Source: JAMHWF01 sp035911095
GTDB taxonomy: Bacteria > Pseudomonadota > Gammaproteobacteria > Burkholderiales > Burkholderiaceae_C
NCBI GenBank assembly: GCA_035911095.1
Contig: JAMHWF010000077.1
Location: 62,001 to 126,000, forward strand
Reading direction: 5' to 3'
Length of the DNA stretch: 64,000 nucleotides
The position numbers were made by a program, and so were the translations under genes. Below, piece by piece: positions 8,760-19,021 of this stretch. The notes under the pieces are model-generated. The model was not told the DNA's origin and searched no databases. It worked only from the letters and a program-made list of their open reading frames with translations. Numbering within the stretch: position 1 is the first letter of the stretch; each line of letters begins with the position of its first letter.

Positions 8760-9908
8760 ATGTCTCGATTTGCAGCTTCGAATACATCGCCATTGCTCGA
8801 AGCACTTGCATTGATAAACCTCTCTCTTGGCGCAGCGTTCGGGCTGTCTTCAGTATTCTCGACTGGCGCCAGACTTATGGAAGTTCTCGGTGCCAGAGCG
8901 CTTATGAGATTGTTGCAGCCGTATCAGCAGCATCTGTTGTCAGCATTCTTGTCTTTCTGGATTCCGGCTCTCCTCATATACATCGTTCTACGATCGACAA
9001 GGGCTGATGAGCGATTGCGCTGTGGGGCGCTGGGTCAATCGACGATCCTTGCTGCAAATCTGCTTCTCGCAATATACGTTGCTGCTCGAATCTTTGCGTC
9101 GACGATCGAAGGTGGCGGTCCCAGTTTTTTGGTTGCGCAGATGAGTCGGTTTGTGCTGGTCCCTGCGTGGATCCTTCTTTCTATTGGATTTGTCGCGCTC
9201 CTCGTCAAATCTATGCGTGCATTTGCCCCGTCAACAACCACGCCGAGGGCAGGGCGGTCAACTGCGGTCGACGCGGTCGTTGTAGGCGCTGGTCTGGCGG
9301 CTGCGCTCGTCTTTGGCATGACCCTGCCGATCGGTAAGGCGATCAACACGTCAAGTGAGTTCGCTCGGGTTTGCAGGGATGCGGAAACCAAGGTGCTCGA
9401 GCTCATTCCGAGAGCCAAAGGGGTCGCTCTGCACGAGGATCAATTTTTTCTGACCTCTCCGCGGCACCGCGTAGAGACTGGTCCTCTGGCCGGGTTTCTC
9501 CTCAACCAAAGTCTGCTCGAGTTCGTGGAGCGCCCAGCGACGAAGGAGTCTGGCATAGAGGGGCGAGTGAGATTCGAGCGTATGACAACGCAAGGCGAGA
9601 GAGTCTTGACGTCGATGCCCCGCTCGCAGAGTGCGACAAGGTACACATTTGATGCGATAGATGACTTTGCCGCGGACTATCTTGTTCGCTCGCTATCGGT
9701 AGATATACCCAATGGGCGCGAACTTGGCTTGGGCGGCGCGCGAATTGAAGTAACGCGGCGTGCCGATGATCAAGTGATCGCCTATGCTCAGTATTACTGG
9801 AACGACACTGAGTTCAAAGTGTGCCCGCAGGAATTCGACAACGGCTTGGCCGTGTTTCGCTTTCTCGTACGCGCACTGAACGTGAGAAACCCCGACGGGC
9901 CGAGGTAA
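8760..9908 (+). CDS. Hypothetical membrane protein, AT-richer than its neighbours
   Basis: A 382-residue protein of unknown family. The first 210 residues contain about five hydrophobic segments (around 12-35, 58-77, 90-113, 130-150, 170-195), and the remaining 170 residues look like one extracytoplasmic alpha/beta domain. Codon use includes many A/T-ending codons (ATA, TTT, TCT), unlike the flanking genes. It begins 68 bases after bchE on the same strand and ends convergent to glsA. I cannot assign a function; base composition suggests acquisition by transfer. Confidence 0.7.
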   Translation: MSRFAASNTSPLLEALALINLSLGAAFGLSSVFSTGARLMEVLGARALMRLLQPYQQHLLSAFLSFWIPALLIYIVLRSTRADERLRCGALGQSTILAANLLLAIYVAARIFASTIEGGGPSFLVAQMSRFVLVPAWILLSIGFVALLVKSMRAFAPSTTTPRAGRSTAVDAVVVGAGLAAALVFGMTLPIGKAINTSSEFARVCRDAETKVLELIPRAKGVALHEDQFFLTSPRHRVETGPLAGFLLNQSLLEFVERPATKESGIEGRVRFERMTTQGERVLTSMPRSQSATRYTFDAIDDFAADYLVRSLSVDIPNGRELGLGGARIEVTRRADDQVIAYAQYYWNDTEFKVCPQEFDNGLAVFRFLVRALNVRNPDGPR

Positions 9909-9947
9909 CGCCACGAGAGCTCACCCTCCTGACCGTATCGGCTGTCT

Positions 9948-10886
9948 TCAAAACACCGACAACCCCGTCGCCGTGACGAACAGCTCCAGCGCCTTCATCC
10001 CGAGCAGCGAGTTCCCGGTCGCATCCAGCGGCGGCGACCAGACGCAGAGGCTGAGCTTGTCGGGCACGACCGCGACGATGCCGCCGCCGACGCCGCTCTT
10101 GCACGGCAGGCCGACGCGGAAGGCGAACTCGCCAGCGGCGTCGTAGGTGCCGCAGGTGAGCATCACCGCGTTGATGCGGTGAGCCTGCTGCGAGGTCAGT
10201 ACCTGCACGCCGCGGTCGTAGGGGTGGGCGCCGTCGCGGCAGAGGAAGCTTGCGGCGCGGGCGAGCTGGCGGCAGCTCATGCGCATCGCGCACTGGTGGA
10301 AGTAGAGGTCGAGCACCACCGCCACGTCGTGGTCGAGCTTGCCGAAGCTCTTCATGAAGTTCGCCAGCGCCACGTTGCGGAAGCCCGTCTGCGCTTCCGA
10401 GGCGGCGACCTCGGCGTCGAAGGCCAGCGTGTCGCCGCACAGGCTGCTCACGAGTGCCAGCAGCTCGGCCTTGGCCTGCCCGCTGCCGCCGTCGCCGCCG
10501 CGCGTGCTGCCGATCAGCCGGTCGGCTACCGCGATCGCGCCGGCGTTGATGAAGGGGTTGCGCGGCACGCCGTGCTCGCTCTCGAGCTGCACCAGCGAGT
10601 TGAAGGGGTTGCCCGAGGGCTCGCGCCCGATGCGCTGCCACAGCCGTTCGCCCAGGCGCTGCATCGCCAGCGTCAGCGAGAAGAGCTTGCTGATGCTCTG
10701 GATCGAGAACGGCAGGTCGGCGTCACCGGCGGCGGCCTCCTCACCCTGCGCGGTGCACAGCGCGATGCCGAAGTGCTCGCGCGGCACGCGCGCGAGCGCC
10801 GGGATGTAGCTGGCCACCTTGCCCTGGGCGCCGGCCAGCGGCGCGAGCGTGTTGACGATGTCTTCGACGACGTTCTGCAGGTCCAT
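9948..10886 (-). CDS. glsA: Glutaminase A
   Basis: A 312-residue beta-lactamase-like serine glutaminase that converts glutamine to glutamate and ammonia. The catalytic SxxK is in FSIQSISKLFSL, followed by NPFNSLVQLE and the family block RNPFINAGAIAVADRL. FRNVALANFMKSFG, CAMRMSCRQLA and the C-terminal KSGVGGGIVAVVPDKLSLCVWSP are also typical. Length is normal (E. coli YbaS/YneH are 308-310). It is a single gene; glutaminases of this family often serve acid resistance or nitrogen scavenging. Confidence 0.94.
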   Translation of the reverse strand: MDLQNVVEDIVNTLAPLAGAQGKVASYIPALARVPREHFGIALCTAQGEEAAAGDADLPFSIQSISKLFSLTLAMQRLGERLWQRIGREPSGNPFNSLVQLESEHGVPRNPFINAGAIAVADRLIGSTRGGDGGSGQAKAELLALVSSLCGDTLAFDAEVAASEAQTGFRNVALANFMKSFGKLDHDVAVVLDLYFHQCAMRMSCRQLARAASFLCRDGAHPYDRGVQVLTSQQAHRINAVMLTCGTYDAAGEFAFRVGLPCKSGVGGGIVAVVPDKLSLCVWSPPLDATGNSLLGMKALELFVTATGLSVF

Positions 10887-10942
10887 GGGCCGCAGCTTAG
10901 GGCGGCCCGGCGTGCTCGCGCCGGCCGACCGGGCGTGGGCGC

Positions 10943-11428
10943 TCAGGGATTGCGCGGCGCGAAGGCGGCGATGTCGCCCGGCTTGCGCAGCATCTTGTCG
11001 ACCTCGGCGGCGTGCAGCTCCTCGACCTGGATCATCTGGCGCGCGAACTCCTCCAGCGCCACCGAGCGCCCCTCGACCACCGCGAGCAGCCGCCGGTAGA
11101 GCGCCAGCGCCTGGCCCTCGGCGGCGAGCGATTCCTGCAGGATCGCGCCGACGTCGTGCTGGTGGCTATCGAGCAGCGGCCCGATGCCGAGCGAGGGGTA
11201 GGCACCGAGCGTCGTGATCCATTCGCCGACCTGCTGCGCATGCAGCAGCGATTCGTTGGCCTGCTCGCGCAGCCACGAGACGATCGGGATGCGCGAGTAG
11301 CCGAAGACGAGGAACGAGTAGTGGGTGTAGCGGACGATGCCCGCGAGCTCCGCCTCGAGGATGCGGTTGAGCACCTCGACGGCCTCGTCCTTGTCGAGCG
11401 TGGTGTCCTGGCTGGGCTGGCTGGGCAT
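10943..11428 (-). CDS. Bacterioferritin-like ferritin family protein
   Basis: A 161-residue four-helix ferritin-like protein. The iron-site pattern is visible: Glu in ILEAELAGIVRYTHYS, ESLLHAQQVGEW (ExxxHAxxxGE-like), Glu in LAAEGQALALY and EELHAAEVDKM at the end. It probably stores or detoxifies iron. ATG 11428 has GAGGAG five bases upstream, a strong site. It lies behind norR on the same strand, 110 bases away, which would fit an oxidative or nitrosative stress role, but co-regulation is not shown. Confidence 0.85.
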   Translation of the reverse strand: MPSQPSQDTTLDKDEAVEVLNRILEAELAGIVRYTHYSFLVFGYSRIPIVSWLREQANESLLHAQQVGEWITTLGAYPSLGIGPLLDSHQHDVGAILQESLAAEGQALALYRRLLAVVEGRSVALEEFARQMIQVEELHAAEVDKMLRKPGDIAAFAPRNP

Positions 11429-11538
11429 GGGGGCTCCTCGGTACGCGGCCCCGGCGGCGGCCGGGCCGGCGGCTAGGGTGGCACTCGGGCGGCCCGGGCG
11501 CAAGGTCGGCGCGCCAAGAGTGGTCCCGCGCGGCCGGT

Positions 11539-13092
<1,554 letters not shown>

Positions 13093-13096
13093 TGAT

Positions 13097-13109
13097 GGTT
13101 ACAAAGACC
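13097..13109. promoter_or_regulatory. NorR binding site 1 (GGT-N7-ACC)
   Basis: GGTTACAAAGACC is an exact match to the GGT-N7-ACC inverted repeat described for NorR in Ralstonia. It lies in the norR/norB intergenic region, about 70 bases upstream of the norB sigma-54 promoter, as expected for an enhancer. Confidence 0.8.
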
Positions 13110-13120
13110 AAACAAAACGA

Positions 13121-13133
13121 GGTTTGAACAACC
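13121..13133. promoter_or_regulatory. NorR binding site 2 (GGT-N7-ACC)
   Basis: GGTTTGAACAACC is a second exact GGT-N7-ACC site. Its centre is 24 bases from that of site 1, a spacing of about two helical turns that would let NorR oligomers bind the same face. A third, degenerate half-site (GGT at 13140) follows. Confidence 0.8.
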
Positions 13134-13172
13134 ATTAACGGTATAACACATTGATAAATAGAGGTATTTTTG

Positions 13173-13188
13173 TGGCATGAACCTCGCT
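13173..13188 (+). promoter_or_regulatory. Sigma-54 promoter of norB
   Basis: TGGCATGAACCTCGCT matches the -24/-12 consensus TGGCAC-N5-TTGC with GG at 13174-13175 and GC at 13186-13187, exactly 12 bases apart. Transcription would start near 13199, leaving a roughly 20-base leader before the norB start at 13221. This supports the downstream start codon over the ATG at 13200. Confidence 0.82.
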
Positions 13189-13220
13189 GAACCGGGCCGA
13201 TGGGTCAGGAGGTATCCGCG

Positions 13221-15509
13221 ATGGGTCCGTACAAGAAGCTCTGGTTCACGCTGATCGGCGTGTTGATCGTCACGTTCTCGCTGCTCGGCTACTACGGCAC
13301 CGAGGTCTACCGCCAGGCGCCGCCGATCCCCACGCGCGTCGTCGCCGCGCCGGACAACGCGCTGCTGTTCACTGGCGACGACATCCTCGACGGGCAGACG
13401 GCCTGGCAGTCGGTGGGCGGCATGCAGCTCGGCTCGATCTGGGGCCATGGCGCCTACCAGGCGCCCGACTGGACGGCCGACTGGCTGCACCGCGAGCTGA
13501 CGGCCTGGCTCGACCTGGCGGCGCGCCAGGCGCATGGCGCCGACTACGCGGCGCTCGCGCCGCCGCTGCAGGCCGCGCTGCGCGGCGAACTGGCTGCCGA
13601 GTACCGCGGCAACCGGCTCGACGACGCCGGCGAGCTGCGGCTGTCTGCCCGCCGCGCGCAGGCGATCGCCCACGCGGCGGCCTACTACGACGAGCTGTTC
13701 TCCGACGCGCCGGCGCTGCAGAAGAGCCGCGAGCACTTCGCGATGAAGGAGAACACGCTGCCGAGCGCCGAGCGACGGCGCGCGATGACCCGGTTCTTCT
13801 TCTGGACGGCCTGGGCCGCCGCCACCGAGCGGCCGGGGCAGCTCGTGACCTACACCAACAACTGGCCGCACGAACCGCTGGTCGGCAACGTGCCCAGCAG
13901 CGAGAACGTCGTCTGGTCGGTGGCCAGCGTGGCGATCCTGCTGGCGGGCGTCGGCTTCCTCGTCTGGGCCTGGGCCTTCCTGCGCCAGCACGACACGCCG
14001 CTGCCCACGCCGGCCGCGCGCGACCCGCTGACCACTTTCGAGCTCACGCCCTCGCAGCGCGCGCTCGGCAAGTACCTGTTCCTGGTCGTCGCGCTGTTCG
14101 TGTTCCAGGTCTTCATCGGCGGCTTCACCGCGCACTACACGGTCGAGGGCCAGACGTTCTACGGCCTCGACGTATCGCGCTGGTTCCCCTATGCGCTGAC
14201 CCGCACCTGGCACATCCAGTCGGCGCTGTTCTGGATCGCGACCGGCTTCCTCGCCGCGGGCCTGTTCCTCGCGCCGCTGATCCACGGCGGCAAGGACCCG
14301 AAGTACCAGAAGCTGGGCGTCGACCTGCTGTTCTGGGCGCTGGTCTTCGTCTGCGTCGGCTCGTTCGTCGGCAACTACCTGGCGATCGCCCAGGTGATGC
14401 CGCCGCAGTGGAACTTCTGGCTCGGCCACCAGGGCTACGAGTACGTCGACCTGGGCCGCGTGTGGCAGATCCTGAAGTGGGTCGGCATCCTGCTGTGGCT
14501 GGTGCTGATGCTGCGCGGCGTGGTGCCGGCACTGCTGAAGCGCGACGGCAGCGACAAGAACCTGCTCGCCTTGTTGACCGCCTCGGTCGGGGCGATCGGC
14601 CTCTTCTACGGCGCGGGGCTGTTCTACGGCGAGCGCACGAACCTGTCGGTGATGGAGTACTGGCGCTGGTGGGTCGTGCACCTCTGGGTCGAAGGCTTCT
14701 TCGAGGTGTTCGCGACCACGGCGCTGGCGTTCATCTTCGCGACGCTCGGCCTCGTCTCGCGGCCGATGGCCACCGCCGCGAGCCTGGCCTCGGCGTCGCT
14801 GTTCACGCTGGGCGGCATTCCCGGCACCTTCCACCACCTCTACTTCTCGGGCACCACGACCCCGGTGATGGCCGTCGGCGCGAGCTTCAGCGCGCTCGAG
14901 GTGGTGCCGCTCATCGTGCTGGGCCACGAGGCCTGGGAGAACTGGCGCCTGAAGACGCGCGCGCCCTGGATGGAGCGCCTGAAGTGGCCGCTGATGTGCT
15001 TCGTCGCGGTGGCGTTCTGGAACATGCTCGGCGCCGGCGTGTTCGGCTTCCTGATCAACCCGCCGATCTCGCTGTACTACGTGCAGGGGCTCAACACGAC
15101 GCCCGTCCACGGGCACGCCGCCCTCTTCGGCGTCTACGGCTTCCTTGCGCTCGGCTTCACGCTGCTGGTGCTGCGCTACCTGCGGCCGCAGCTGGCGTTC
15201 CACACGCGCCTCATGCAGCTCGGCTTCTGGGGCCTCAATGCCGGCCTGGTGCTGATGATCTTCACCAGCCTGCTGCCGATCGGCCTGATGCAGTTCCATG
15301 CCAGCGTCAGCCAGGGCCTGTGGTTCGCGCGCAGCGAGGCTTTCATGCAGCAGGACATCGTGCAGACGCTGCGCTGGGTGCGCACCTTCGGCGACGTGGT
15401 GTTCATCGTCGGCGCCGTCGCGGTCGCGTTCCAGGTGGTGCTGGGGCTGCTCGGCAGGGTGCCGGCGCCGGCGCCGGCCGGCCGTCGCCTGGGGGCGGCC
15501 GGGGGCTAG
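13221..15509 (+). CDS. norB: Quinol-dependent nitric oxide reductase (qNor, NorZ type)
   Basis: A 762-residue inner-membrane haem-copper-superfamily enzyme that reduces two NO to N2O with quinol electrons. The roughly 200-residue N-terminal extension after the first helix (TGDDILDGQTAWQSVGGMQLGSIWGHGAYQAPDW) is diagnostic for the single-subunit quinol type, and the core has about a dozen further helices with HLWVEGFFEVFATTALAF, GGIPGTFHHLYF and TTPVHGHAALFGVYG carrying haem and non-haem iron ligands. ATG 13221 has AGGAGG seven bases upstream. Controlled by NorR from the divergent gene; it serves NO detoxification or denitrification. Confidence 0.96.
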   Translation: MGPYKKLWFTLIGVLIVTFSLLGYYGTEVYRQAPPIPTRVVAAPDNALLFTGDDILDGQTAWQSVGGMQLGSIWGHGAYQAPDWTADWLHRELTAWLDLAARQAHGADYAALAPPLQAALRGELAAEYRGNRLDDAGELRLSARRAQAIAHAAAYYDELFSDAPALQKSREHFAMKENTLPSAERRRAMTRFFFWTAWAAATERPGQLVTYTNNWPHEPLVGNVPSSENVVWSVASVAILLAGVGFLVWAWAFLRQHDTPLPTPAARDPLTTFELTPSQRALGKYLFLVVALFVFQVFIGGFTAHYTVEGQTFYGLDVSRWFPYALTRTWHIQSALFWIATGFLAAGLFLAPLIHGGKDPKYQKLGVDLLFWALVFVCVGSFVGNYLAIAQVMPPQWNFWLGHQGYEYVDLGRVWQILKWVGILLWLVLMLRGVVPALLKRDGSDKNLLALLTASVGAIGLFYGAGLFYGERTNLSVMEYWRWWVVHLWVEGFFEVFATTALAFIFATLGLVSRPMATAASLASASLFTLGGIPGTFHHLYFSGTTTPVMAVGASFSALEVVPLIVLGHEAWENWRLKTRAPWMERLKWPLMCFVAVAFWNMLGAGVFGFLINPPISLYYVQGLNTTPVHGHAALFGVYGFLALGFTLLVLRYLRPQLAFHTRLMQLGFWGLNAGLVLMIFTSLLPIGLMQFHASVSQGLWFARSEAFMQQDIVQTLRWVRTFGDVVFIVGAVAVAFQVVLGLLGRVPAPAPAGRRLGAAGG

Positions 15510-15551
15510 CGGCCTGTCACGCGGCGCGCGGCGGCGGCGTCTTGGGGTAGA

Positions 15552-15572
15552 GGCGCCGGATCCGCCGGCGCC
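15552..15572 (+). terminator. Hairpin after norB
   Basis: GGCGCCGG (15552-15559) pairs perfectly with CCGGCGCC (15565-15572) around a five-base loop, 43 bases after the norB stop. No T-run follows, so termination efficiency is uncertain. Confidence 0.4.
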
Positions 15573-15619
15573 ACGGGGGGCCTGTCGGGCCTCCGCCCCC
15601 AACGGCCGAAGGAACCACG

Positions 15620-16099
15620 ATGACCTCACGCGTCAATGTCATGCAGCAGAGCCCCGAGCTGTTCAAGCAGCTCGCCGCCCTCAGCGTCTCGATTCGCAAG
15701 GGGCTGCTCGATCCCGCGATCCACAGCCTGGTCGACATCCGCGCCTCGCAGCTCAACGGCTGCAGCTTCTGCCTCGACATGCACGTCAAGCAGGCCAAGC
15801 TGCGCGGCGAGCGCGAGCTGCGCCTGCACCACATCGCGGCCTGGCGCGACTCGCCGCTGTTCGAGCCGCGCGAGCGGGCCGCCCTCGAGTGGACCGAGCT
15901 GCTCACGCGCCTGCCCGCCCAGGGCGTGCCCGACGAGGCCTACGCACGAGCGCGTGCGAGGTTCTCCGAGCCCGAGCTGGCCGAGCTCTCGTTCGCGGTC
16001 GGCGCGATCAACCTCTGGAACCGGCTCAACGTCGGCTTCCAGACGCCGCCCGGGGTGGCCGACAAGGCCTACGGGCTCGACAAGGCCGGGCTCGCCTGA
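15620..16099 (+). CDS. Carboxymuconolactone decarboxylase/AhpD-like protein
   Basis: A 159-residue alkylhydroperoxidase AhpD-core protein. The redox motif CSFCLDMH (CxxCxxxH) follows IRASQLNGC, as in AhpD-like peroxidases, and AIHSLVDIRASQ and LTELLTRLP-like blocks match the CMD fold. It probably reduces peroxides through the Cys pair. ATG 15620 follows AAGGA by eight bases. It lies behind norB, but the hairpin between them argues for a separate unit. Confidence 0.85.
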   Translation: MTSRVNVMQQSPELFKQLAALSVSIRKGLLDPAIHSLVDIRASQLNGCSFCLDMHVKQAKLRGERELRLHHIAAWRDSPLFEPRERAALEWTELLTRLPAQGVPDEAYARARARFSEPELAELSFAVGAINLWNRLNVGFQTPPGVADKAYGLDKAGLA

Positions 16100-16224
16100 G
16101 CCGCGCCGGCGTCCGGGGCTGCCGCGCGGTCGGCATGCTGCCCGCCGGCGCCTGGCCTACGCTCTCGATCGGACACGGGCCCCGGCGCAGGCCGCGCCGG
16201 GCCGCTGTCGCCGGGAGCCCCGCC

Positions 16225-16830
16225 ATGACCGAACGCAGCCCTGCAGGGCCCGACGCCGCCGACCCCCACGCCGGGCACCGCTGCCGCTGGGCCGAGGGTG
16301 ACGCGCAGATGCGCGCCTACCACGACGACGAATGGGGTGTGCCCGAGCGCGACGGCCGCGCGCTGTGGGAGAAGCTGATGCTCGACGGCTTCCAGGCCGG
16401 CCTGGCCTGGATCACGATCCTGCGCAAGCGCGAAGCCTTCCGCGCCGCCTTCGCCGGCTTCGAGCCGGCCCGGGTCGCGCGCTTCGGCGAGCGCGACGTG
16501 CAGCGCCTGCTCGGCGACGCCGGCATCGTGCGCTCGCGCGCCAAGATCGAGGCGACGATCCACGGCGCTCGCCTCTACTGCGAGATGGCCGAGCGCGGTG
16601 AGGACTTCGCCGACTACTGCTGGTCGTTCAGCGAGGGCCGGGTGGTGCGTGGCGACGGCCAGGGCATGCTCACCACCTCGCCGCTGTCGGAGCGCATCTC
16701 GAAGGACCTGAAGCGGCGCGGCTTCAAGTTCGTCGGTCCCACGATCGTCTACGCCTGGATGCAGGCGACCGGCATCGTCGACGACCACGTGGCAGGCTGC
16801 TTCCGCCACGCGCCCCCTAGGTCGAACTAG
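16225..16830 (+). CDS. tag: DNA-3-methyladenine glycosylase I
   Basis: A 201-residue base-excision repair enzyme that removes 3-methyladenine from alkylated DNA. The zinc-binding residues are in place: Cys in HRCRWAEGD, His in YHDDEWGVP, and the His and Cys of DDHVAGCFRH near the end. LWEKLMLDGFQAGLAWITILRKREAFR and LSERISKDLKRRGFKFVGPTIVYAWMQATGIV are family blocks. ATG 16225 with GGGAG upstream gives the normal length; upstream frame extension is not conserved. Confidence 0.95.
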   Translation: MTERSPAGPDAADPHAGHRCRWAEGDAQMRAYHDDEWGVPERDGRALWEKLMLDGFQAGLAWITILRKREAFRAAFAGFEPARVARFGERDVQRLLGDAGIVRSRAKIEATIHGARLYCEMAERGEDFADYCWSFSEGRVVRGDGQGMLTTSPLSERISKDLKRRGFKFVGPTIVYAWMQATGIVDDHVAGCFRHAPPRSN

Positions 16831-16973
16831 GGGCTGGCGCCTCGGCGCACGGCGACAAGAATCAAGAGAGAGGGGCGCGACCGTCGCGCACCCGATGCTG
16901 CCTGCGACGGGGCGCGCGGCGCGTGCTGCCGTGGCGCCCTCCGGTCGTCGTGGACGAAGACGAGGAGACGCCC

Positions 16974-18836
16974 GTGAAGACAGCCGTGAATGCCCAGCCT
17001 GCTCCCGCCATCTCTCCCCCTCGGTTTCCCGCGCTGCGCCCGCAGGCCTGCGCGGGCCTGATCGCCGCGCTCGCCCTCGGCGGCTGCTACCGCGTCGACA
17101 CCACCGCTGACGCGCCAGACGCCAACCCCGGTGACGGCGTCTGCGCACGGGCACTGACGCTGGCCGAGACGCGCCGCGGCGTGCTCGCGCCGCGCGCCGC
17201 GCCGGAGCTCGGTCGGCTCCAGGCGCGCCTGGCCGCCAGCAAGCTGACGCCGCAGCAGAAGGCCCGCCTCGCGGCCGGCGACCTGACAGCCGCCGACCGG
17301 GCCACGCTCGTCGCGCTGCGCGCCGACGCGATCGCCCTGCTGCGCGGCGCCGCCGCGAACGGCCCCGGCACGCTGGCCGACCTGCCGCCCAAGCTCTGCA
17401 CGCTGCGCGCGGCGGTGATGGAGGCCAACGCGCACGCCTGGAAGTCCTACATCACCGTGCCTGCCGGCACCTACAGGCTGACGCGGCCCTACGCCGCGGG
17501 CGGCGCCGGCGGCAGCCTGCTTGTCACCGGCAGCATGCGCATCCAGGGCAGCGGCGCCGGCGGCACGATCATCGACGCCGAGGTGCCGAGCAGCGTCTTC
17601 ACGCTCGACCCCCCGGCCAACACGACCGACATCGAGATCAACCACCTGACGCTGCGCGGCGGCGACAACGGCCAGTTCGGCGGCGGCCTGTGGGTGCAGC
17701 GCGGCACCGCCGAGCTCGAGGACCTGGTGGTCGAGGACAACTTCGGCTTCACCGGCGGCGGCGGCATGCTGGTCAACGAGCAGGCGACCGTCTACGTGCG
17801 GCGCAGCGTCTTCCGCGACAACCTCGCCCAGGGCGCTTTCGGCGGCGCGGTGATCAACTTCGGCCGCCTGTGGGTCTACGACTCGGCCTTCGTCGGCAAC
17901 CAGTCGAACCGCGCCGGCGCGATCCACAACAACGCGGAAGGCCAGATGAACCTGCGCAACGTCACCATCAGCGGCAACCGCGCCGACGTCGACGACCCGG
18001 CCGGCGCCTCGGGCGTCGGCGGCATCCAGCAGAACGGCTTCGCGGTGCTCTACAACGTGACGATCACCAACAACGAAGGCACGGCCGACCGCGGCGGCGG
18101 CCTGGCCACCCTGCCGGGCAAGATCACGGTGCTGAAGAACAGCATCCTCGCCGGCAACAACAGCAATGGCGGCGCGGACGATTGCCTCGGCCCGCTCAGC
18201 GGCGACAGCAAGTACAACCTGATCGGCGACTCGACCGGCTGCGAGATATCCAGCTACCTCTCGACGTTCATCCTCGACCAGGGCGCGCAGCTCGGCCCGC
18301 TGACGGCGAACGGCGGCCCCACCCCCACCCACAAGCCCGGCGCGACCAGCCTGGCGCGCAATGCCGGCTACCAGTTCCCGCAGCCGGCCGCCGACGGCTG
18401 CGAGCCGCGCGACCAGCGCGGCGTGCCGCGCCACCATGCGGGCGACCGCTGCGACCTCGGCGCGGTCGAGACCGCGGGCGCCAACCTCGACGTCACCGGC
18501 TTCATGCTCGTCGACGTCGCGACCGACACCGACATCCGCCCGCTGCGCCACGACGACTGGCTGCTGCTCGGCCAGCTGCCGTCGCAGCTCTCGGTGCGCG
18601 CAACGGTGGCCGGTGCCGCCGGCAGCGTGGTCTTCGGCTTCGACGGCAACCCGGGCTACCGCACCGAGAACACGGCGCCCTACGCCCTCGGCGGCGATGC
18701 CTCGGGCGACTACGCGGCGGTGCCGCTCGCGGGTGGCCCGCACACGCTGACCGCGACCCCCTACGCGGCGGCCGGCGGCGGCGGCGCCGTCGGCGCGAGC
18801 CGCACGATCCGCTTCAACGTCTTCGCGGCGCCCTAG
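16974..18836 (+). CDS. Secreted right-handed beta-helix lipoprotein (choice-of-anchor Q type)
   Basis: A 620-residue exported protein. A signal sequence ends in the lipobox ALGGC (about residues 35-39), so it should be lipid-anchored. After a mostly helical spacer (about 60-130) comes CTLRAAVMEANAHAW, the usual opening of these beta-helix proteins, followed by repeated Asn/Gly-rich turns (GGGLWVQRGTAELEDLVVEDN, NNEGTADRGGGLAT, NSILAGNNSNGG) and ATSLARNAGYQ...DQRGVPR...CDLGAVE, the choice-of-anchor Q block. GTG 16974 is chosen since GAGGAG lies six bases before it. Ligand or substrate is unknown; similar folds bind or cut polysaccharides. Confidence 0.82.
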   Translation: MKTAVNAQPAPAISPPRFPALRPQACAGLIAALALGGCYRVDTTADAPDANPGDGVCARALTLAETRRGVLAPRAAPELGRLQARLAASKLTPQQKARLAAGDLTAADRATLVALRADAIALLRGAAANGPGTLADLPPKLCTLRAAVMEANAHAWKSYITVPAGTYRLTRPYAAGGAGGSLLVTGSMRIQGSGAGGTIIDAEVPSSVFTLDPPANTTDIEINHLTLRGGDNGQFGGGLWVQRGTAELEDLVVEDNFGFTGGGGMLVNEQATVYVRRSVFRDNLAQGAFGGAVINFGRLWVYDSAFVGNQSNRAGAIHNNAEGQMNLRNVTISGNRADVDDPAGASGVGGIQQNGFAVLYNVTITNNEGTADRGGGLATLPGKITVLKNSILAGNNSNGGADDCLGPLSGDSKYNLIGDSTGCEISSYLSTFILDQGAQLGPLTANGGPTPTHKPGATSLARNAGYQFPQPAADGCEPRDQRGVPRHHAGDRCDLGAVETAGANLDVTGFMLVDVATDTDIRPLRHDDWLLLGQLPSQLSVRATVAGAAGSVVFGFDGNPGYRTENTAPYALGGDASGDYAAVPLAGGPHTLTATPYAAAGGGGAVGASRTIRFNVFAAP

Positions 18837-18853
18837 CCGCACGCCGCAGCCTG

Positions 18854-18907
18854 CCGCGTACCCGCGTACCCGCGTACCCGCGCACCCGCGCACCCGCGCA
18901 CCCGCGC
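18854..18907. repeat. 8-bp tandem repeat array
   Basis: Three exact copies of CCGCGTAC (18854-18877) are followed by three of CCGCGCAC (18878-18901) and a partial copy. It lies just after the stop of the beta-helix gene and about 115 bases before the next start. The two-block structure suggests expansion by slippage after a single T-to-C change. Confidence 0.85.
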
Positions 18908-19021
18908 GAGAGCGGCAGCATTGCCCGGCCGCGGCCTGTACGCGGGCCGGGCAGGGCAGGGCGCCCGGCGCAGTGGTGGCAGCATGGCGGACTTTGCGAC
19001 TGCTGCCCCGCCAAGCCGCCG

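Noticed and set aside
13151..13164. TTGATAAATAGAGG near norB as an FNR/Dnr box
   Set aside because: The left half fits TTGAT, but the right half is not ATCAA, and a sigma-54/NorR system already explains control.
18854..18907. Octamer array as a CRISPR-like repeat
   Set aside because: Units are contiguous with no spacers; it is a simple tandem repeat.
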